Assembly (NCBI RefSeq): GCF_003259845.1
Contig: NZ_QLMJ01000001.1
Coordinates: 186,001 to 250,000, forward strand
Direction: 5' to 3'
Source of the DNA: Actinoplanes lutulentus
GTDB lineage: Bacteria > Actinomycetota > Actinomycetes > Mycobacteriales > Micromonosporaceae
DNA length: 64,000 nucleotides
Part shown: in pieces, positions 1 to 8,724 of the stretch
Layout: the number at the start of each line of letters is the position of its first letter
Position numbering within the stretch: position 1 is the stretch's first letter
Translations under genes and position numbers: made by a program
Notes under the pieces: generated by a model
What the model saw: only the letters and a program-made list of their open reading frames with translations
Database searches by the model: none
Told to the model about the DNA's origin: nothing

Positions 1-305
1 TCGACGCCATCGGCACGATCCCCTGGGGCGACCGGGCCAGGCAGGAGCTGCGTGCCGCAGGCGAGACCAGTGGTCACCGCGCCCCGGACGCGATGGACCG
101 GCTCACGCCGCAGGAACTCCAGATCGCCCACCTGGCCGCGGAAGGGCTGACCAATCGTGAGATCGGCCAGCGCCTCTACGTTTCGCACCGCACCGTGAGC
201 ACCCACCTGCACCGGATCTTCCCGAAGCTCGGCGTCACGTCCCGGGCCGCCGTGAAGGACGCCATGGGCCGCTTCGACGCGCCGGACCGTTTCACAGAGT
301 CGTGA
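1..305 (+). CDS. LuxR-family regulator, C-terminal fragment
   Basis: Only the last 100 or so codons are inside the window; the reading frame is open from base 3 and the gene begins to the left. The visible part reads WGDRARQELRAAGE, a linker typical of large ATPase-type LuxR regulators, then a LuxR helix-turn-helix (LTPQELQIAHLAAEGLTNRE, then YVSHRTVSTHLHRIF). The HTH binds DNA; the effector-sensing part lies outside. The stop overlaps the end of the convergent SDR gene by 14 nt. Family assignment is firm, the target genes are unknown. Confidence 0.85.
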   Translation, partial: DAIGTIPWGDRARQELRAAGETSGHRAPDAMDRLTPQELQIAHLAAEGLTNREIGQRLYVSHRTVSTHLHRIFPKLGVTSRAAVKDAMGRFDAPDRFTES

Positions 306-1077
306 TCAGCCCACCGTCGATGACGATGTCCGAGCCGGTGATGTTCGCGGCCCGGCCACCGGCCAGCAGCAGCACCAGGTCGGCGACCTCGTCCGGCCGG
401 GTGAACCGGCCGGTCGCGGTACCGCTGACCGCGCCCTTGGCGACCTCTTCCGGCGCCAGGTTCTTCGATCCGCCGACGGTTTCGGCCACCCCGCCGGAAC
501 CGAGCCACAGGTCGGTCTCCACCGGCCCCGGGCTGATCGTGTTGACGCGTACGCCCCGGGGGCCGAACTCCTTCGACAACGACTTGGAGAAGTTGACGAG
601 GGCCGCCTTGCTGGCGCTGTAGTCGATCACCAGCGGGTCCGGCAGCCACGAGTTCACCGAGTTGATCGTGACGATGTTGCCGCCGTGCTCCAGCAGGTGG
701 GGCAGGGCGGCGCGGGTGACCCGGACCGCGGACAGGAAGTTGATGTCGAGGGCCTGCTGCCAGTCCTCCTCGGTCACCGACAGGAACCCGCCGACCCGCG
801 GACGGACCCCACCCACGTTGTTGACCAGCACGTCCAGGCCGCCGAGGACGGCGATGCCCTGCTCGACGAACTCCGCCGCGCCCTCAGCCGTGCTGAGGTC
901 CGCGTTCACCGGATGGACGTTCCCGGTCTCGGCCAGTGCGGCGAGCTCCGGTGTCGTGCTCCGCGACCCGGCCACCACGGTGGCGCCCTCACCGACCAGA
1001 GCCCGTACGATCGCCAGCCCGATCCCCCGGCTCGCGCCGGTGACCAGCGCTTTCTTACCTGCCAGTTCGAGATTCAT
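292..1077 (-). CDS. SDR family oxidoreductase
   Basis: A classical short-chain dehydrogenase/reductase of 261 residues, the usual length for this family. It shows the N-terminal cofactor motif TGASRGIG (residues 13-20), NNVGG in the middle, a catalytic Ser in TINSVNSW and YSASK with the catalytic Tyr and Lys, then a C-terminal ITGSDIVIDGG. The TGxxxGIG motif and the absence of a signal peptide imply a cytosolic NAD(P)(H)-dependent enzyme; the substrate cannot be read from sequence. The frame stays open upstream, but the ATG at 1077 starts the Rossmann fold properly and is preceded by GAAGGGA, so I chose it. It lies 23 nt after the hydrolase gene in the same direction, so it is probably the last gene of that operon. 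Confidence 0.9.
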   Translation of the reverse strand: MNLELAGKKALVTGASRGIGLAIVRALVGEGATVVAGSRSTTPELAALAETGNVHPVNADLSTAEGAAEFVEQGIAVLGGLDVLVNNVGGVRPRVGGFLSVTEEDWQQALDINFLSAVRVTRAALPHLLEHGGNIVTINSVNSWLPDPLVIDYSASKAALVNFSKSLSKEFGPRGVRVNTISPGPVETDLWLGSGGVAETVGGSKNLAPEEVAKGAVSGTATGRFTRPDEVADLVLLLAGGRAANITGSDIVIDGGLITTL

Positions 1078-1100
1078 GTCGTGATCCCTTCGAGCGTTCG

Positions 1101-2093
1101 CTACTGCTTGTCCTGGGCGAGGAAGGACAGGAGACGCTCGGTCATCTCTTCCGGGTGCTCCTCGTAGATCCAGTGGCCGGAGTTCGCGATCACCGCACCG
1201 GTGACGTTCGTGGCGTACTCCTTGGCCTGGGTTTCGATGAAGGACTTGAGGCTGTGGTCGGCACCGATCGCGAGGACCGGCATCGGCAGCTTGGTCTCCT
1301 TGTTTACCGCGTTGTCCTTGATGTCGGCCGGGAACGCGCGGAACCACTCGAAGCTGGCGCGCAGGTGGGCGTCGTCCTTGAGGTACTTGGCGAAGACCTT
1401 CACGTCCTCGGGGCCGACACCGTCCTTGACCACCTCGAGGTGATCGGTGAAGCCCTGCACCCACTGCTCCTCACGGCCGTCCACCGACTGCTCGGGCAGA
1501 CCGTTGGTGAGCAGGAAGAACCCGAACTGCCACGGGCCGGGACCGTCGGCCGACAACGCCGGGAACGAGTACAGGTTCTCGTCCGGGATCGGCGCCTCAC
1601 TGAGCACGAGCTTCTTGACCTCGGCCGGGTGCGCGGCGGCGTACGCGTACGCCACCATCGTGCCGATGTCGTGCCCGACCAGCCGGATGTCGCGGTTCAG
1701 GCCGAGCTTCGTGAGCAGGCCGTGCACGTCGGCGGCCATCGTCTTCTTGTCGTACCCACCGGCCGGGGCGTCGCTCTTGCCGGCGCCGCGCAGGTCGGGT
1801 GCGATGACCGTGTACTTCGCGGCGAGCGCCGGCATGATCTCGTGCCACTCGAACCAGGTCTCCGGGTACCCGTGCAGGAGAACCAGCACCGGGCCGCGGC
1901 CGCCGCGCACATAGTTGATGCCGACGTCACCGACCCGGACCTTCTGCTCGGTGAAGCCCTTCGGCAACCGGCTGTCGGCGGTGTCCCGGCCGTGTGCGCC
2001 CGCGTTCGAAGGAACGACGAACGCCACGGCGGCGACGAGTACGGCGGCCAGGCCGGCAAGCGCCCAGGACCGTACCCTCGTGGTCTTTGTCAT
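1101..2093 (-). CDS. Secreted alpha/beta hydrolase, epoxide hydrolase-like
   Basis: 330 residues with an N-terminal signal peptide (hydrophobic run LAGLAAVLVAAVAFVV, then small residues). The mature part is an alpha/beta hydrolase: HGYPETW oxyanion region, GHDIGTMVAYAYA with Asp at the nucleophile elbow, and a C-terminal SGHWIYEE His. Asp rather than Ser at the elbow is typical of epoxide hydrolases and haloalkane dehalogenases, which use an ester intermediate. The ATG overlaps the TAA of the upstream hydrolase by one base (TAATG), so translation of the two is probably coupled. Real substrate unknown. Confidence 0.85.
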   Translation of the reverse strand: MTKTTRVRSWALAGLAAVLVAAVAFVVPSNAGAHGRDTADSRLPKGFTEQKVRVGDVGINYVRGGRGPVLVLLHGYPETWFEWHEIMPALAAKYTVIAPDLRGAGKSDAPAGGYDKKTMAADVHGLLTKLGLNRDIRLVGHDIGTMVAYAYAAAHPAEVKKLVLSEAPIPDENLYSFPALSADGPGPWQFGFFLLTNGLPEQSVDGREEQWVQGFTDHLEVVKDGVGPEDVKVFAKYLKDDAHLRASFEWFRAFPADIKDNAVNKETKLPMPVLAIGADHSLKSFIETQAKEYATNVTGAVIANSGHWIYEEHPEEMTERLLSFLAQDKQ

Positions 2094-2884
2094 TAAAGGT
2101 TCTGCTCTTTCAGCCAGGTCAGCGACGTCTCGGCGACCTCGCGCCAGCCGGAGTCGATGGTCAGCGAGTGCGCTTTGTCCGGGAAGTCGATGATGTCGGT
2201 GACCGCGTGCGAGTGCCGGTACTGCTTGAGGGTGGAACGCACCACCACCTCGGGCACGGTGTGGTCCTTGCCGCCGGCGATCAGCAGCAGCGGGCCGCGC
2301 GACTCGTTGGCGGTGTCGACCTTCGCCGGCGAGTGCGGGTTGAAGTTGGCGGCCGCGGCCTCGAACAGCGGCTTGCCCGGCGCCGGGATCGACCACTTGT
2401 CGAACAGCTCCTGCGACTCCTCTTCGGACACCGCGTTGCCGAAGGCGTACCGGAACTGCTGCGGCGTCAGCGACACCGCCTTGCTGCTGTTCGCCGGGTT
2501 GCTCAGCACCGGGAATCCGGACCGCAGCGTCGACAGCGGTAGCGGCAGCACGCCCTTGATCTGCGCGGCGTCGATGGCGACCGCGGCGGCGCCCAGGTCG
2601 AGGCCGAGCAGCTTCTGCGCGATCATGCCGCCGAAGGAGTGACCCACCAGGATCGGCTTGGTGTCCAGGCCCTTGATGATCCTCGCGAAGTGCTCGACGA
2701 CGTCGTCGATGCCGTGGCCGGCGATGGCGTCCGGGTTGGCCCGGCTCTCCTCGACCGTCTCGGCGTCACCCGGCCAGCCGGGCGCCAGGGTCTGATAGCC
2801 GTGCTCGGTGAACAGGTCGGCCCACGGCTGCCACGACGACGCGTGCAGCCAGAGGCCGTGGATGAAGATGACGGGTGTGGACAT
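2093..2884 (-). CDS. Alpha/beta hydrolase
   Basis: 263 residues, no signal peptide, so probably cytosolic. It shows an HGLWLHASSW oxyanion motif at the N-terminus, VGHSFGG with the Ser nucleophile, a GGKDHTVP acid loop and PDKAHSL with the catalytic His, the full triad of the family. The ATG at 2884 is preceded by GGAGGG at good spacing; a longer in-frame reading to 2923 adds residues that do not belong to the fold. It is the first gene of a three-gene minus-strand operon (hydrolase, secreted hydrolase, SDR). A serine esterase or a related C-C or lactone hydrolase is possible. Confidence 0.85.
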   Translation of the reverse strand: MSTPVIFIHGLWLHASSWQPWADLFTEHGYQTLAPGWPGDAETVEESRANPDAIAGHGIDDVVEHFARIIKGLDTKPILVGHSFGGMIAQKLLGLDLGAAAVAIDAAQIKGVLPLPLSTLRSGFPVLSNPANSSKAVSLTPQQFRYAFGNAVSEEESQELFDKWSIPAPGKPLFEAAAANFNPHSPAKVDTANESRGPLLLIAGGKDHTVPEVVVRSTLKQYRHSHAVTDIIDFPDKAHSLTIDSGWREVAETSLTWLKEQNL

Positions 2885-2994
2885 GGTGCCCTCCGAAGCC
2901 TCGCAAGCCGCTGACGCCATCAACGTAGGCCGCAGCTTGTGGACGAAAAGTGGGCATCGATTCCCGGGACTGCCGACGATAGCTGTCCGTCGAT

Positions 2995-4386
2995 ATGGTG
3001 GCGGGCGTGAGAAAACGCATCGTAGCTACCCTCGCTTCCCTGCTATTGATTCTCTCGCCGGCCACCGCCGCGCGCGCCGCGGACGACCCGCTGCTGGATC
3101 AGCTGAAGGCCATCCCCGGTCTTTCCATCGTCTCCGAGACCCCGGGCACCGGTTACCGCTTCTTCGTGCTGACCTATCGCCAGCCCGCCGACCACCGCCA
3201 CCCCGGGCAAGGAACCTTCGAGCAGCGACTCACTCTGCTGCATCGGTCCAGCTCATCGCCGGTCGTTCTCTTCACCAACGGGTACGGCCTGGCGGCCGCA
3301 CCGCGTCCGACCCAGACCGAGCCGACAGCGCTGCTCACGGCGAACCAGGTCTCGGTGGAGCACCGTTTCTTCACCCCGTCACGCCCCGCCGACGCGGACT
3401 GGTCGGACCTGAACATCTGGCAGGAGGCGACCGACGAGCACCGGATCGTCACCGCGTTCAAGGGCGTCTACGACGGCAACTGGATCCAGACCGGCGGCAG
3501 CAAGGGCGGCATGACGTCCGTCTACCACCGTCGCTTCTACCCGAACGACGTCGACGGCGTGGTCGCGTACGTGGCCCCGAACGACGTGATCAACCCGGCC
3601 GACACGGCGTACGACAAGTTCTTCGACACCGTCGGTACGGCCGAGTGCCGTACCGCTCTCGACGACGTGCAGGCCGAGGCACTGCGCCGGCGTGAGCGGC
3701 TGCTGCCTCGGCTGGAGGCGGCCGCGGCCGAGAACGGCTGGACGTTCGCCCGGACCATCGGCACCGCCGACCGGTCGTACGAGATGACCGTGCTCGACTC
3801 GGTGTGGGCGTTCTGGCAGTACAGCCTCGCCGCGGACTGCGCGAGCGTGCCGGTGGCGGCCACCGCGACCGACGACGAGATCTACAACTGGGTCGACTCC
3901 GTGGCCGGGTGGAGCTTCTACACCGACCAGGCGCTGGAGTACTACTGGCCGTACTACTACCAGGCCGCTTCGCAGCTGGGCTGGCCGAGCCTGAAGTTCG
4001 AGCACCTTCGCGGACTGCGCGACTACCCGGGCCTCTACACCGCCAACTCGTCGCTTCCCAAGGAACTGCGGCGTGCGCACAATCCCGTACCCATGATTGA
4101 TGTTGATCTTTGGGTTAAGACGTCGTCGCAGCGGATGTTGTTCATCTACGGCGAGAACGACCCGTGGGGTGCCGAGCGCTTCAAGCCGAGCAAGCGGGAT
4201 TCGGCGCTGTTCGTGGCGCCGGGTGCGAACCACGGCGCGAACATCGCCCGGCTGAACCCGGCCGACAATGCCGCGGCGAAGGCGATGCTGCAGCGCTGGG
4301 CCGGAACGACGGCGACGCTGACCACTCTGAAGGCCGCGGACATCCCGCTGGACGACGGGCTCGGCGACCGCCGGCGCATCAACTGA
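2995..4386 (+). CDS. Secreted S37-family tripeptidyl aminopeptidase
   Basis: 463 residues beginning with a signal peptide (RKRIVATLASLLLILSPATA, cleavage near ARAAD). The mature protein matches the actinomycete PS-10 / S37 peptidase family: GGSKGGMTS holds the nucleophile Ser, GENDPWG the Asp and GANHGANI the His. The family contains secreted Streptomyces enzymes that remove tripeptides from protein N-termini. The start may instead be the GTG at 3007, which has GGCGGG just upstream; the signal peptide is intact either way. The gene is divergent from the hydrolase operon and ends at a strong hairpin. Confidence 0.88.
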   Translation: MVAGVRKRIVATLASLLLILSPATAARAADDPLLDQLKAIPGLSIVSETPGTGYRFFVLTYRQPADHRHPGQGTFEQRLTLLHRSSSSPVVLFTNGYGLAAAPRPTQTEPTALLTANQVSVEHRFFTPSRPADADWSDLNIWQEATDEHRIVTAFKGVYDGNWIQTGGSKGGMTSVYHRRFYPNDVDGVVAYVAPNDVINPADTAYDKFFDTVGTAECRTALDDVQAEALRRRERLLPRLEAAAAENGWTFARTIGTADRSYEMTVLDSVWAFWQYSLAADCASVPVAATATDDEIYNWVDSVAGWSFYTDQALEYYWPYYYQAASQLGWPSLKFEHLRGLRDYPGLYTANSSLPKELRRAHNPVPMIDVDLWVKTSSQRMLFIYGENDPWGAERFKPSKRDSALFVAPGANHGANIARLNPADNAAAKAMLQRWAGTTATLTTLKAADIPLDDGLGDRRRIN

Positions 4387-4397
4387 CCGTTTTCTAG

Positions 4398-4425
4398 ATG
4401 CCCGCCGGCTGCGGCCGGCGGGCAT
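4398..4425. terminator. Bidirectional terminator hairpin
   Basis: A perfect 12-bp stem (ATGCCCGCCGGC, loop TGCG, then its complement) lies 12 nt after the S37 peptidase stop and is followed by a T-rich stretch on the + strand. It sits between converging genes and can end both transcripts. Confidence 0.8.
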
Positions 4426-4465
4426 TCGGCTTTCTCAGCGCTTGTTTTCCTCAGCGCTTGTTTCC

Positions 4466-4786
4466 TCAGTGCTCGTCGGGCTCGTGCTGGCGTTTGAACA
4501 CCTCGTTCTGGCGCAGCGCTTCTTCGAGCTGGTCCTCGAGAATGATTATCCGGCAGGCCGCCTCGAGGGCGGTTCCCTGGTCGACCATCTCCCGGGCCCG
4601 CACGGCGAGGCGCAGCTGGTACCGGGAGTAACGGCGGTGCCCTCCGTCGGACCGGAGCGGGGTGATCAGTTTTTCCTCACCGAGCCGTCGCAGGAAGTCT
4701 TGCGAGGCTCCGGTGATCTCCGCAGCCCGCCCCATGGTGTAGGCGGGGTAATCATCATCGCCGAACATGTCATCTTTTAAGGCCAT
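4466..4786 (-). CDS. Small MerR-type transcriptional regulator
   Basis: 106 residues. After an acidic start comes YTMGRAAEITGASQDFLRRL and GGHRRYSRYQLRLAVRARE, a complete MerR winged helix-turn-helix, followed by a short helical tail (ILEDQLEEALRQ) likely to dimerise as a coiled coil. There is no ligand-binding domain and no conserved Cys, so it does not look like a metal sensor; it resembles the small MerR proteins widespread in actinobacteria. The ATG at 4786 has only a weak GGATGG upstream; the internal ATG at 4768 is an alternative. Right after the stop lie three imperfect copies of a 15-bp unit starting CTCAGCGCTTG (4434-4475). Confidence 0.75.
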   Translation of the reverse strand: MALKDDMFGDDDYPAYTMGRAAEITGASQDFLRRLGEEKLITPLRSDGGHRRYSRYQLRLAVRAREMVDQGTALEAACRIIILEDQLEEALRQNEVFKRQHEPDEH

Positions 4787-4804
4787 TTACACCATCCGTG
4801 ACGA

Positions 4805-4832
4805 GGGCCCCGGCGCAGATGCGCCGGGGCCC
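4805..4832. promoter_or_regulatory. Perfect inverted repeat in the merR leader
   Basis: GGGCCCCGGCGC, loop AGAT, then the exact complement: a 12-bp GC-only stem. It lies 18 nt upstream of the MerR start codon on the minus strand. As RNA it would be a very stable hairpin near the ribosome site. It has no T-tract on the minus strand, and on the + strand only a weak T-rich run follows, so it could be a leader element or a terminator for + strand transcription. Confidence 0.5.
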
Positions 4833-5590
4833 AGGGTTTGTTGGGTTGAAAACACCATCTACCGACAGGTTCGCCGGGTTGTCTTTTCCGCACCCGCCAC
4901 TATCAGCGGCGTGGGGTGCGAGGATCGCGTAAGCGTGACCGAGGACCACCTTTCGTTCGATGGAAACTGCGGTGTCCGCCCACCAGAGTCAACTGGCAGC
5001 GGGCGATCCAACGGTGTCCTGCCCTCCCTTTCCTCTGCTTCTTGACTGCTTTTCGTGCTGCTCGCCGGTGCGGGAGCCCCACGCGACTTCATGGCCCCAA
5101 CACGTGCGGTGAGCTGTCGTGCTCTTTCTGTCGTGCCTTTCCCTCGTGCCAGGTGGCGCCCTGAACCTGCATCGGCCCCACCTGCTGCGCCCTGACCTGG
5201 AATTACGTCAAGGTCTTGTGGTGTCTTTCCCTTGTTACGTGGTGCCTTGCCCTTGTTACTGAGCCGAGCGAGCCACGACATCGTTCCGGGCCCTGCTTAA
5301 CACTCGGCTGGCTTACTTCGTCAGCGTCTTCAACTGATCTCCGTCGTCAACAAGAGAAACACTAACCGGCCTCCCCAAGAAAATCTAGTCAACACGCCAC
5401 AGATTTTTTCTCCCGGCGGCCGAGCTTTCCGCACCCCCCACCCAAGCCCACCCAGCCACCCACGGCGCCCCCCACCCACGACAGGTTCAGCATCACGTCA
5501 ACCACCCAGCGCCCCCACCCACGGAACGCCACACGGGCGGGCAAGCAAGCGGCGGCGATGGGTGGGCGAGCGGTGGGTGGGTGGGCAAGC
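4833..5590. other. Gene-less stretch, pyrimidine-rich with simple repeats
   Basis: About 760 nt in which I see no supported gene. An open frame on the minus strand (5281-4859) has no family resemblance and lacks the strong third-position GC of its neighbours. The middle is pyrimidine-rich on the + strand with degenerate repeated units; from about 5435 the sequence becomes CCCACCCA-type low complexity. It could hold the long leader of the MerR gene or a small RNA, but nothing decides this. Confidence 0.5.
5218..5259. repeat. Tandem 21-bp repeat, two copies
   Basis: Two adjacent 21-bp units (5218-5238 and 5239-5259) both begin GTGGTG and end CCCTTGTTAC; they differ at two positions only. They lie in the otherwise featureless region upstream of the MerR gene. 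Confidence 0.75.
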
Positions 5591-5629
5591 GTGTCGATTT
5601 CCGGTTCGACCCGCGCCCGAAGTCGACAC
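5591..5629. repeat. Dispersed palindrome, TGTCGA type
   Basis: GTGTCGA (5591-5597) and TCGACAC (5623-5629) form a 7-bp outer stem around a GGTTCGA-containing core. Two better-preserved copies with the same outer arms lie at 25574-25614 and 25636-25676. No coding capacity. Confidence 0.65.
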
Positions 5630-5775
5630 CGACCGGTGCTTCCCGGCGTGCGTGTCGAGTTCGGGTGAACGCTGACCGACTCACCAATTCCCGCTGCCGA
5701 AGGCGCGTACGTCCCGGTACCTGTGGCACGTAAGTCCTGGCGGACGCAGTGATCAACGCGAGCCCAGAGGCCGTC

Positions 5776-5892
5776 AGCCGTAGCCCATACACGGAAAGAC
5801 CGGGCGATAACGCGCCCCCGCTACGGCTCGCCGCCGCGAGCCGTAGACCAGACACGGAAAGCCGAGGGAGATAGCGTGCCCCAGCTACGGCT
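5776..5892. repeat. Two tandem copies of the AGCCGTAGC palindrome
   Basis: Copy one spans 5776-5828 (arms AGCCGTAGC and GCTACGGCT), copy two 5839-5892 (arms AGCCGTAG and AGCTACGGCT). The interiors are similar to each other (both contain ACACGGAAAG), so they look like a tandem duplication. The same outer arms occur at 6082-6132 and 25748-25799. A decayed third copy may follow near 5904. Confidence 0.7.
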
Positions 5893-5973
5893 GACTCCGC
5901 TCGGCCATAGCCCAGACCCGGCATCCGAAAGCGCAACACGTCCACGCCGCGGCTCGACGCCTGACGCCTGACC

Positions 5974-6022
5974 AGATCTTGTGAGCTTGTGGTGGCGCGA
6001 CGAGCACAAACTCACAAGATCT
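5974..6022. repeat. Dispersed palindrome, ATCTTG type
   Basis: Perfect 12-bp arms AGATCTTGTGAG (5974-5985) and CTCACAAGATCT (6011-6022), with an inner TTGTG/CACAA pairing. The outer arms match the palindromes at 25487, 25814, 26325, 36256 and 36324. Confidence 0.7.
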
Positions 6023-6081
6023 GTGACAACGCCTCGCAGCAAACACTGCCGCTCCGCCCGAACCCGCCGTCAGGCACCCCG

Positions 6082-6132
6082 AGCCGTCGCTCACATAGGT
6101 CATCCGCCCCGATGACCTACACCAGCTACGGC
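6082..6132. repeat. Dispersed palindrome, AGCCGTAGC type
   Basis: Imperfect outer arms (AGCCGTCGC at 6082-6090, AGCTACGGC at 6124-6132) around a perfect core TAGGTCATC/GATGACCTA (6096-6104, 6111-6119). The same core and arms form a perfect 23-bp stem at 25748-25799. From here to the next stop codon at 6254 I see nothing else. Confidence 0.7.
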
Positions 6133-6253
6133 CGGCGGGTCACCGAGCCGCTTCACCGCGCCAAATTCGGGTGCCCCCAAACGAAACGGTCAGCGGTCCC
6201 CGCCTCAACCACTCCGGACCGGAGCGATCACACCCCCCCGCAGCGGACAATCC

Positions 6254-7921
6254 TCAGCGCGCCCCCGCGACGACCGTGCTCACCTGATTCCCGGAGAGCG
6301 TTCCGCCGGTGTACAACCCACCACCCACCGCCGTCCCCGAGACCGTGCCGCCGGTGCGAACCGCATACGTGGTCCCCCGCGTGATCTGGCTCGACGAGAA
6401 CACCACCCCACGGAATGCCTTCGCCGGCTGGTAGGACGCGATCTGCGTACCCGAGCTGGTAGCCAGGTGAACGACCGTCCCGGCGGGCTGGTTCGCACTG
6501 AACGTGATCGACACCCACCCCTGCCCCGAGCTCGGCAACGTGCTGGTGGTGGCGCTGATACCCGACGAAACAAGCGTCCCGCCGGTGATCGTGAGCGCGC
6601 CGTTCGAGTCCAGCCCGCCCTCGCCGCCGCCCCGCGTTGCCGAGCCGGTGACCACCACGGTGCCGCCGCCGATGGTGAGCGCGCCGTTCGAGTCGAGCCC
6701 GTCGGTACCGCCGCTGGCCACCACGGAACCGCCGGTGATCGAGATCAGCGCGTTCGGCGAGTTCTGCATCTCACCGTAAGCCGGATCGGAGGCGTTGAAC
6801 GCATCATCCGAGGCGGTCGCCGAGACACTGCCGCCAGAGATCAAAACCTTCAGACCCTCAACACCTTCGTACGCCTTCGTGACGCTGACCGATCCACCGG
6901 AGACCGCGACGTTCGTCTCGGCGTGCACCCCGTCGTCACCGGTGGCGACGGTCGTGGTGCCACCGTCCACCGTGATGTTCGCGTCCGAGTGCAGCCCGTC
7001 GTCGGAGGCGTCCACGCCGACCCGCCCGTCACTGATCACCAGCAGCACGCCGGCTTTCAGACCCTTGGCGGAGGTCTCACCCGGCGTGACGGTGCTGCCG
7101 CCACCCGACTTCGCGGTGATCGTTCCGCCCGACACGATCACGTCGGTCGAACCGGTGAGCGCGTCCCCGGTGGCGGTCACGGTCGCCGTGCCGCCGGTCA
7201 CCGCCACATATCCACGGGCGGCGTCCTCGTCGTTGTCGGACTTCAGGCCGTCGCCGCCGGCGGTCGCGGTGATGGTTCCGCCGCTGACGATCACGTAGTC
7301 CTGGCCGCGCAGCGCGTCGTCCGGCGCGGTCGCGGTGATCGTGCCACCCGCGACGACCAGGCCGTCCTTCACGTTGATCGCGTCGTTGGCGTTGCCGGTG
7401 ACGACCAGCGAGCCGGTGCCGGCGATGGTCAGGTCGGCGGCCGAGGCGATCGCACCGTCCGCCGAGGCGGTACCGTCGGTGAGCCGGTTGGTGGTGCCGG
7501 CCGCGAGGAACAGCAGCACCTCGTCGGCGGCGATCACGTTGACGGCACCGGTGCCGCCGGTGACCGTGACACCGTTCAGGATGATCCGGACCAGGCCGGT
7601 GCCGGTGCTGTTCACGACGATCTGTCCACTGGTGAGCGTGCCGCTGAAGCGGTACGTCCCGGCCGCGTTCACGGTCACCGTACTGCCGGAGACGGTGACG
7701 TTCGGGCTGCTGGTGGTGGCACTGGTCCCGGTCAGCGTGACGGCGGCCTCGTCGGAGGTGTTCCAGACGAGGTCGGCGGCGTCCAGGTGGCTGGCCTGGT
7801 TGGCGGCGAGCGCGGCAGCGGCGGCCGGCCCGGCAGCAAATGCGGGAGCGGGGGCCACCCAGGCTGCCAGGGCCGTGGCGGTGAGCACGGCGGGGACGGC
7901 GAGCCGAGGAATTCTGGGCAT
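6254..7921 (-). CDS. Secreted Cthe_2159-like carbohydrate-binding protein
   Basis: 555 residues with a clear signal peptide (PRLAVPAVLTATALAAWVAP, then APAFAAG). The mature protein is a long Gly/Thr/Ser-rich beta repeat with units such as VSGGTITAT, DALRGQDY, DDGLHSD and GGLDSNGALTITGG, the pattern of right-handed beta-helix proteins of the Cthe_2159 type, which bind polysaccharide and calcium. ATG 7921 is preceded by AAAGGAT; the frame continues far upstream but overlaps the next gene. It is the third gene in a minus-strand series with the VTC-domain and DUF4956 genes. The ligand is unknown; a role at the cell surface is inferred. Confidence 0.8.
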   Translation of the reverse strand: MPRIPRLAVPAVLTATALAAWVAPAPAFAAGPAAAAALAANQASHLDAADLVWNTSDEAAVTLTGTSATTSSPNVTVSGSTVTVNAAGTYRFSGTLTSGQIVVNSTGTGLVRIILNGVTVTGGTGAVNVIAADEVLLFLAAGTTNRLTDGTASADGAIASAADLTIAGTGSLVVTGNANDAINVKDGLVVAGGTITATAPDDALRGQDYVIVSGGTITATAGGDGLKSDNDEDAARGYVAVTGGTATVTATGDALTGSTDVIVSGGTITAKSGGGSTVTPGETSAKGLKAGVLLVISDGRVGVDASDDGLHSDANITVDGGTTTVATGDDGVHAETNVAVSGGSVSVTKAYEGVEGLKVLISGGSVSATASDDAFNASDPAYGEMQNSPNALISITGGSVVASGGTDGLDSNGALTIGGGTVVVTGSATRGGGEGGLDSNGALTITGGTLVSSGISATTSTLPSSGQGWVSITFSANQPAGTVVHLATSSGTQIASYQPAKAFRGVVFSSSQITRGTTYAVRTGGTVSGTAVGGGLYTGGTLSGNQVSTVVAGAR

Positions 7922-7989
7922 GACGGATCCTTTGATGAGGAAAAACGGGGATATTTTGCACGCGGCGGACGAAGCCGCGGTTAAAGCCT

Positions 7990-8724
7990 TCAGGCCGTGA
8001 AATACCGGCGCAGCTGCCGCCGCCACGGCGCCGCGGGCAGCTCCGGACGCAGAGCGGCCAGCCCGGTGGCGTACTTGGAGATGCTCACCGGTCGATGCCC
8101 GCGAGCCCACAGCAGCCGGTCGACCGGGGACGCGGCCGCGCCGGTCTTCGTCTCGATGACCGCCACATCCGGCAGGCTCAGTACCCGGCCGTCCGCATCG
8201 GTCCAGGTCAGATCGACGTCGACGGTCGCCCGCGAGTTGCCGGCGGGCTGATAGAGCGTGGTCCGCCGATAGTGGGTGACCAGCGTGGGAGCGAAACTCA
8301 GAGCCGCACTGTGTCCGAGAATCTCGTCGACGAACCACCGGCCGGGATCCACCGTGTCGTGATCACCGGCGGCATACGGCAGCCGATCCTTCACGGTGCC
8401 GCCGCGATACCCCTCGGTCTTGACCTCCAGCCAGCACAGCGACGAGTCCAGATAGGTCCGGGTCCGGATCTTGAAACGCCGCCGGCGCCGCTGCGCGGTC
8501 AACCGGAAACTGACCAGATCCGGGGTGTCGAAGTACACCGACCGATACCGGAACGTCCGCAACCCGTCGATCTCCAGCACCCGGGTGCACGGATCGAGCC
8601 CATCCAGAATCGCCACCGCAGCAGTCGCAGGCAGCAGATACTTACGATCCACCCGCGTCTGCAACGCGGCCTTCTCGGTCAGCTCGGCAAGATCAATCGC
8701 GGCCAGCTGCGTGGTCACGCTCAT
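7990..8724 (-). CDS. VTC domain protein (polyphosphate polymerase type)
   Basis: 244 residues forming one VTC/CYTH-like tunnel domain. Visible blocks of basic and acidic residues are RVDRKYLLP, RYRSVYFDTPD, RRRRFKIRTRTY, LEVKTEG, VTHYRRTT, TVDVDLTW and VIETKTG, which in yeast Vtc4 line the tunnel that makes polyphosphate from ATP. No signal peptide or membrane helix, so it should act at the inner face of the membrane. Its ATG overlaps the stop of the DUF4956 gene by one base, so the two are coupled. Bacterial VTC proteins are often beside DUF4956 and CotH-type genes; their product is not well established. Confidence 0.82.
   Translation of the reverse strand: MSVTTQLAAIDLAELTEKAALQTRVDRKYLLPATAAVAILDGLDPCTRVLEIDGLRTFRYRSVYFDTPDLVSFRLTAQRRRRRFKIRTRTYLDSSLCWLEVKTEGYRGGTVKDRLPYAAGDHDTVDPGRWFVDEILGHSAALSFAPTLVTHYRRTTLYQPAGNSRATVDVDLTWTDADGRVLSLPDVAVIETKTGAAASPVDRLLWARGHRPVSISKYATGLAALRPELPAAPWRRQLRRYFTA

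Noticed and set aside
4859..5281. 140-residue open frame on the minus strand
   Set aside because: No similarity to any family I know, weak GC bias in third positions, and tandem DNA repeats run through it.
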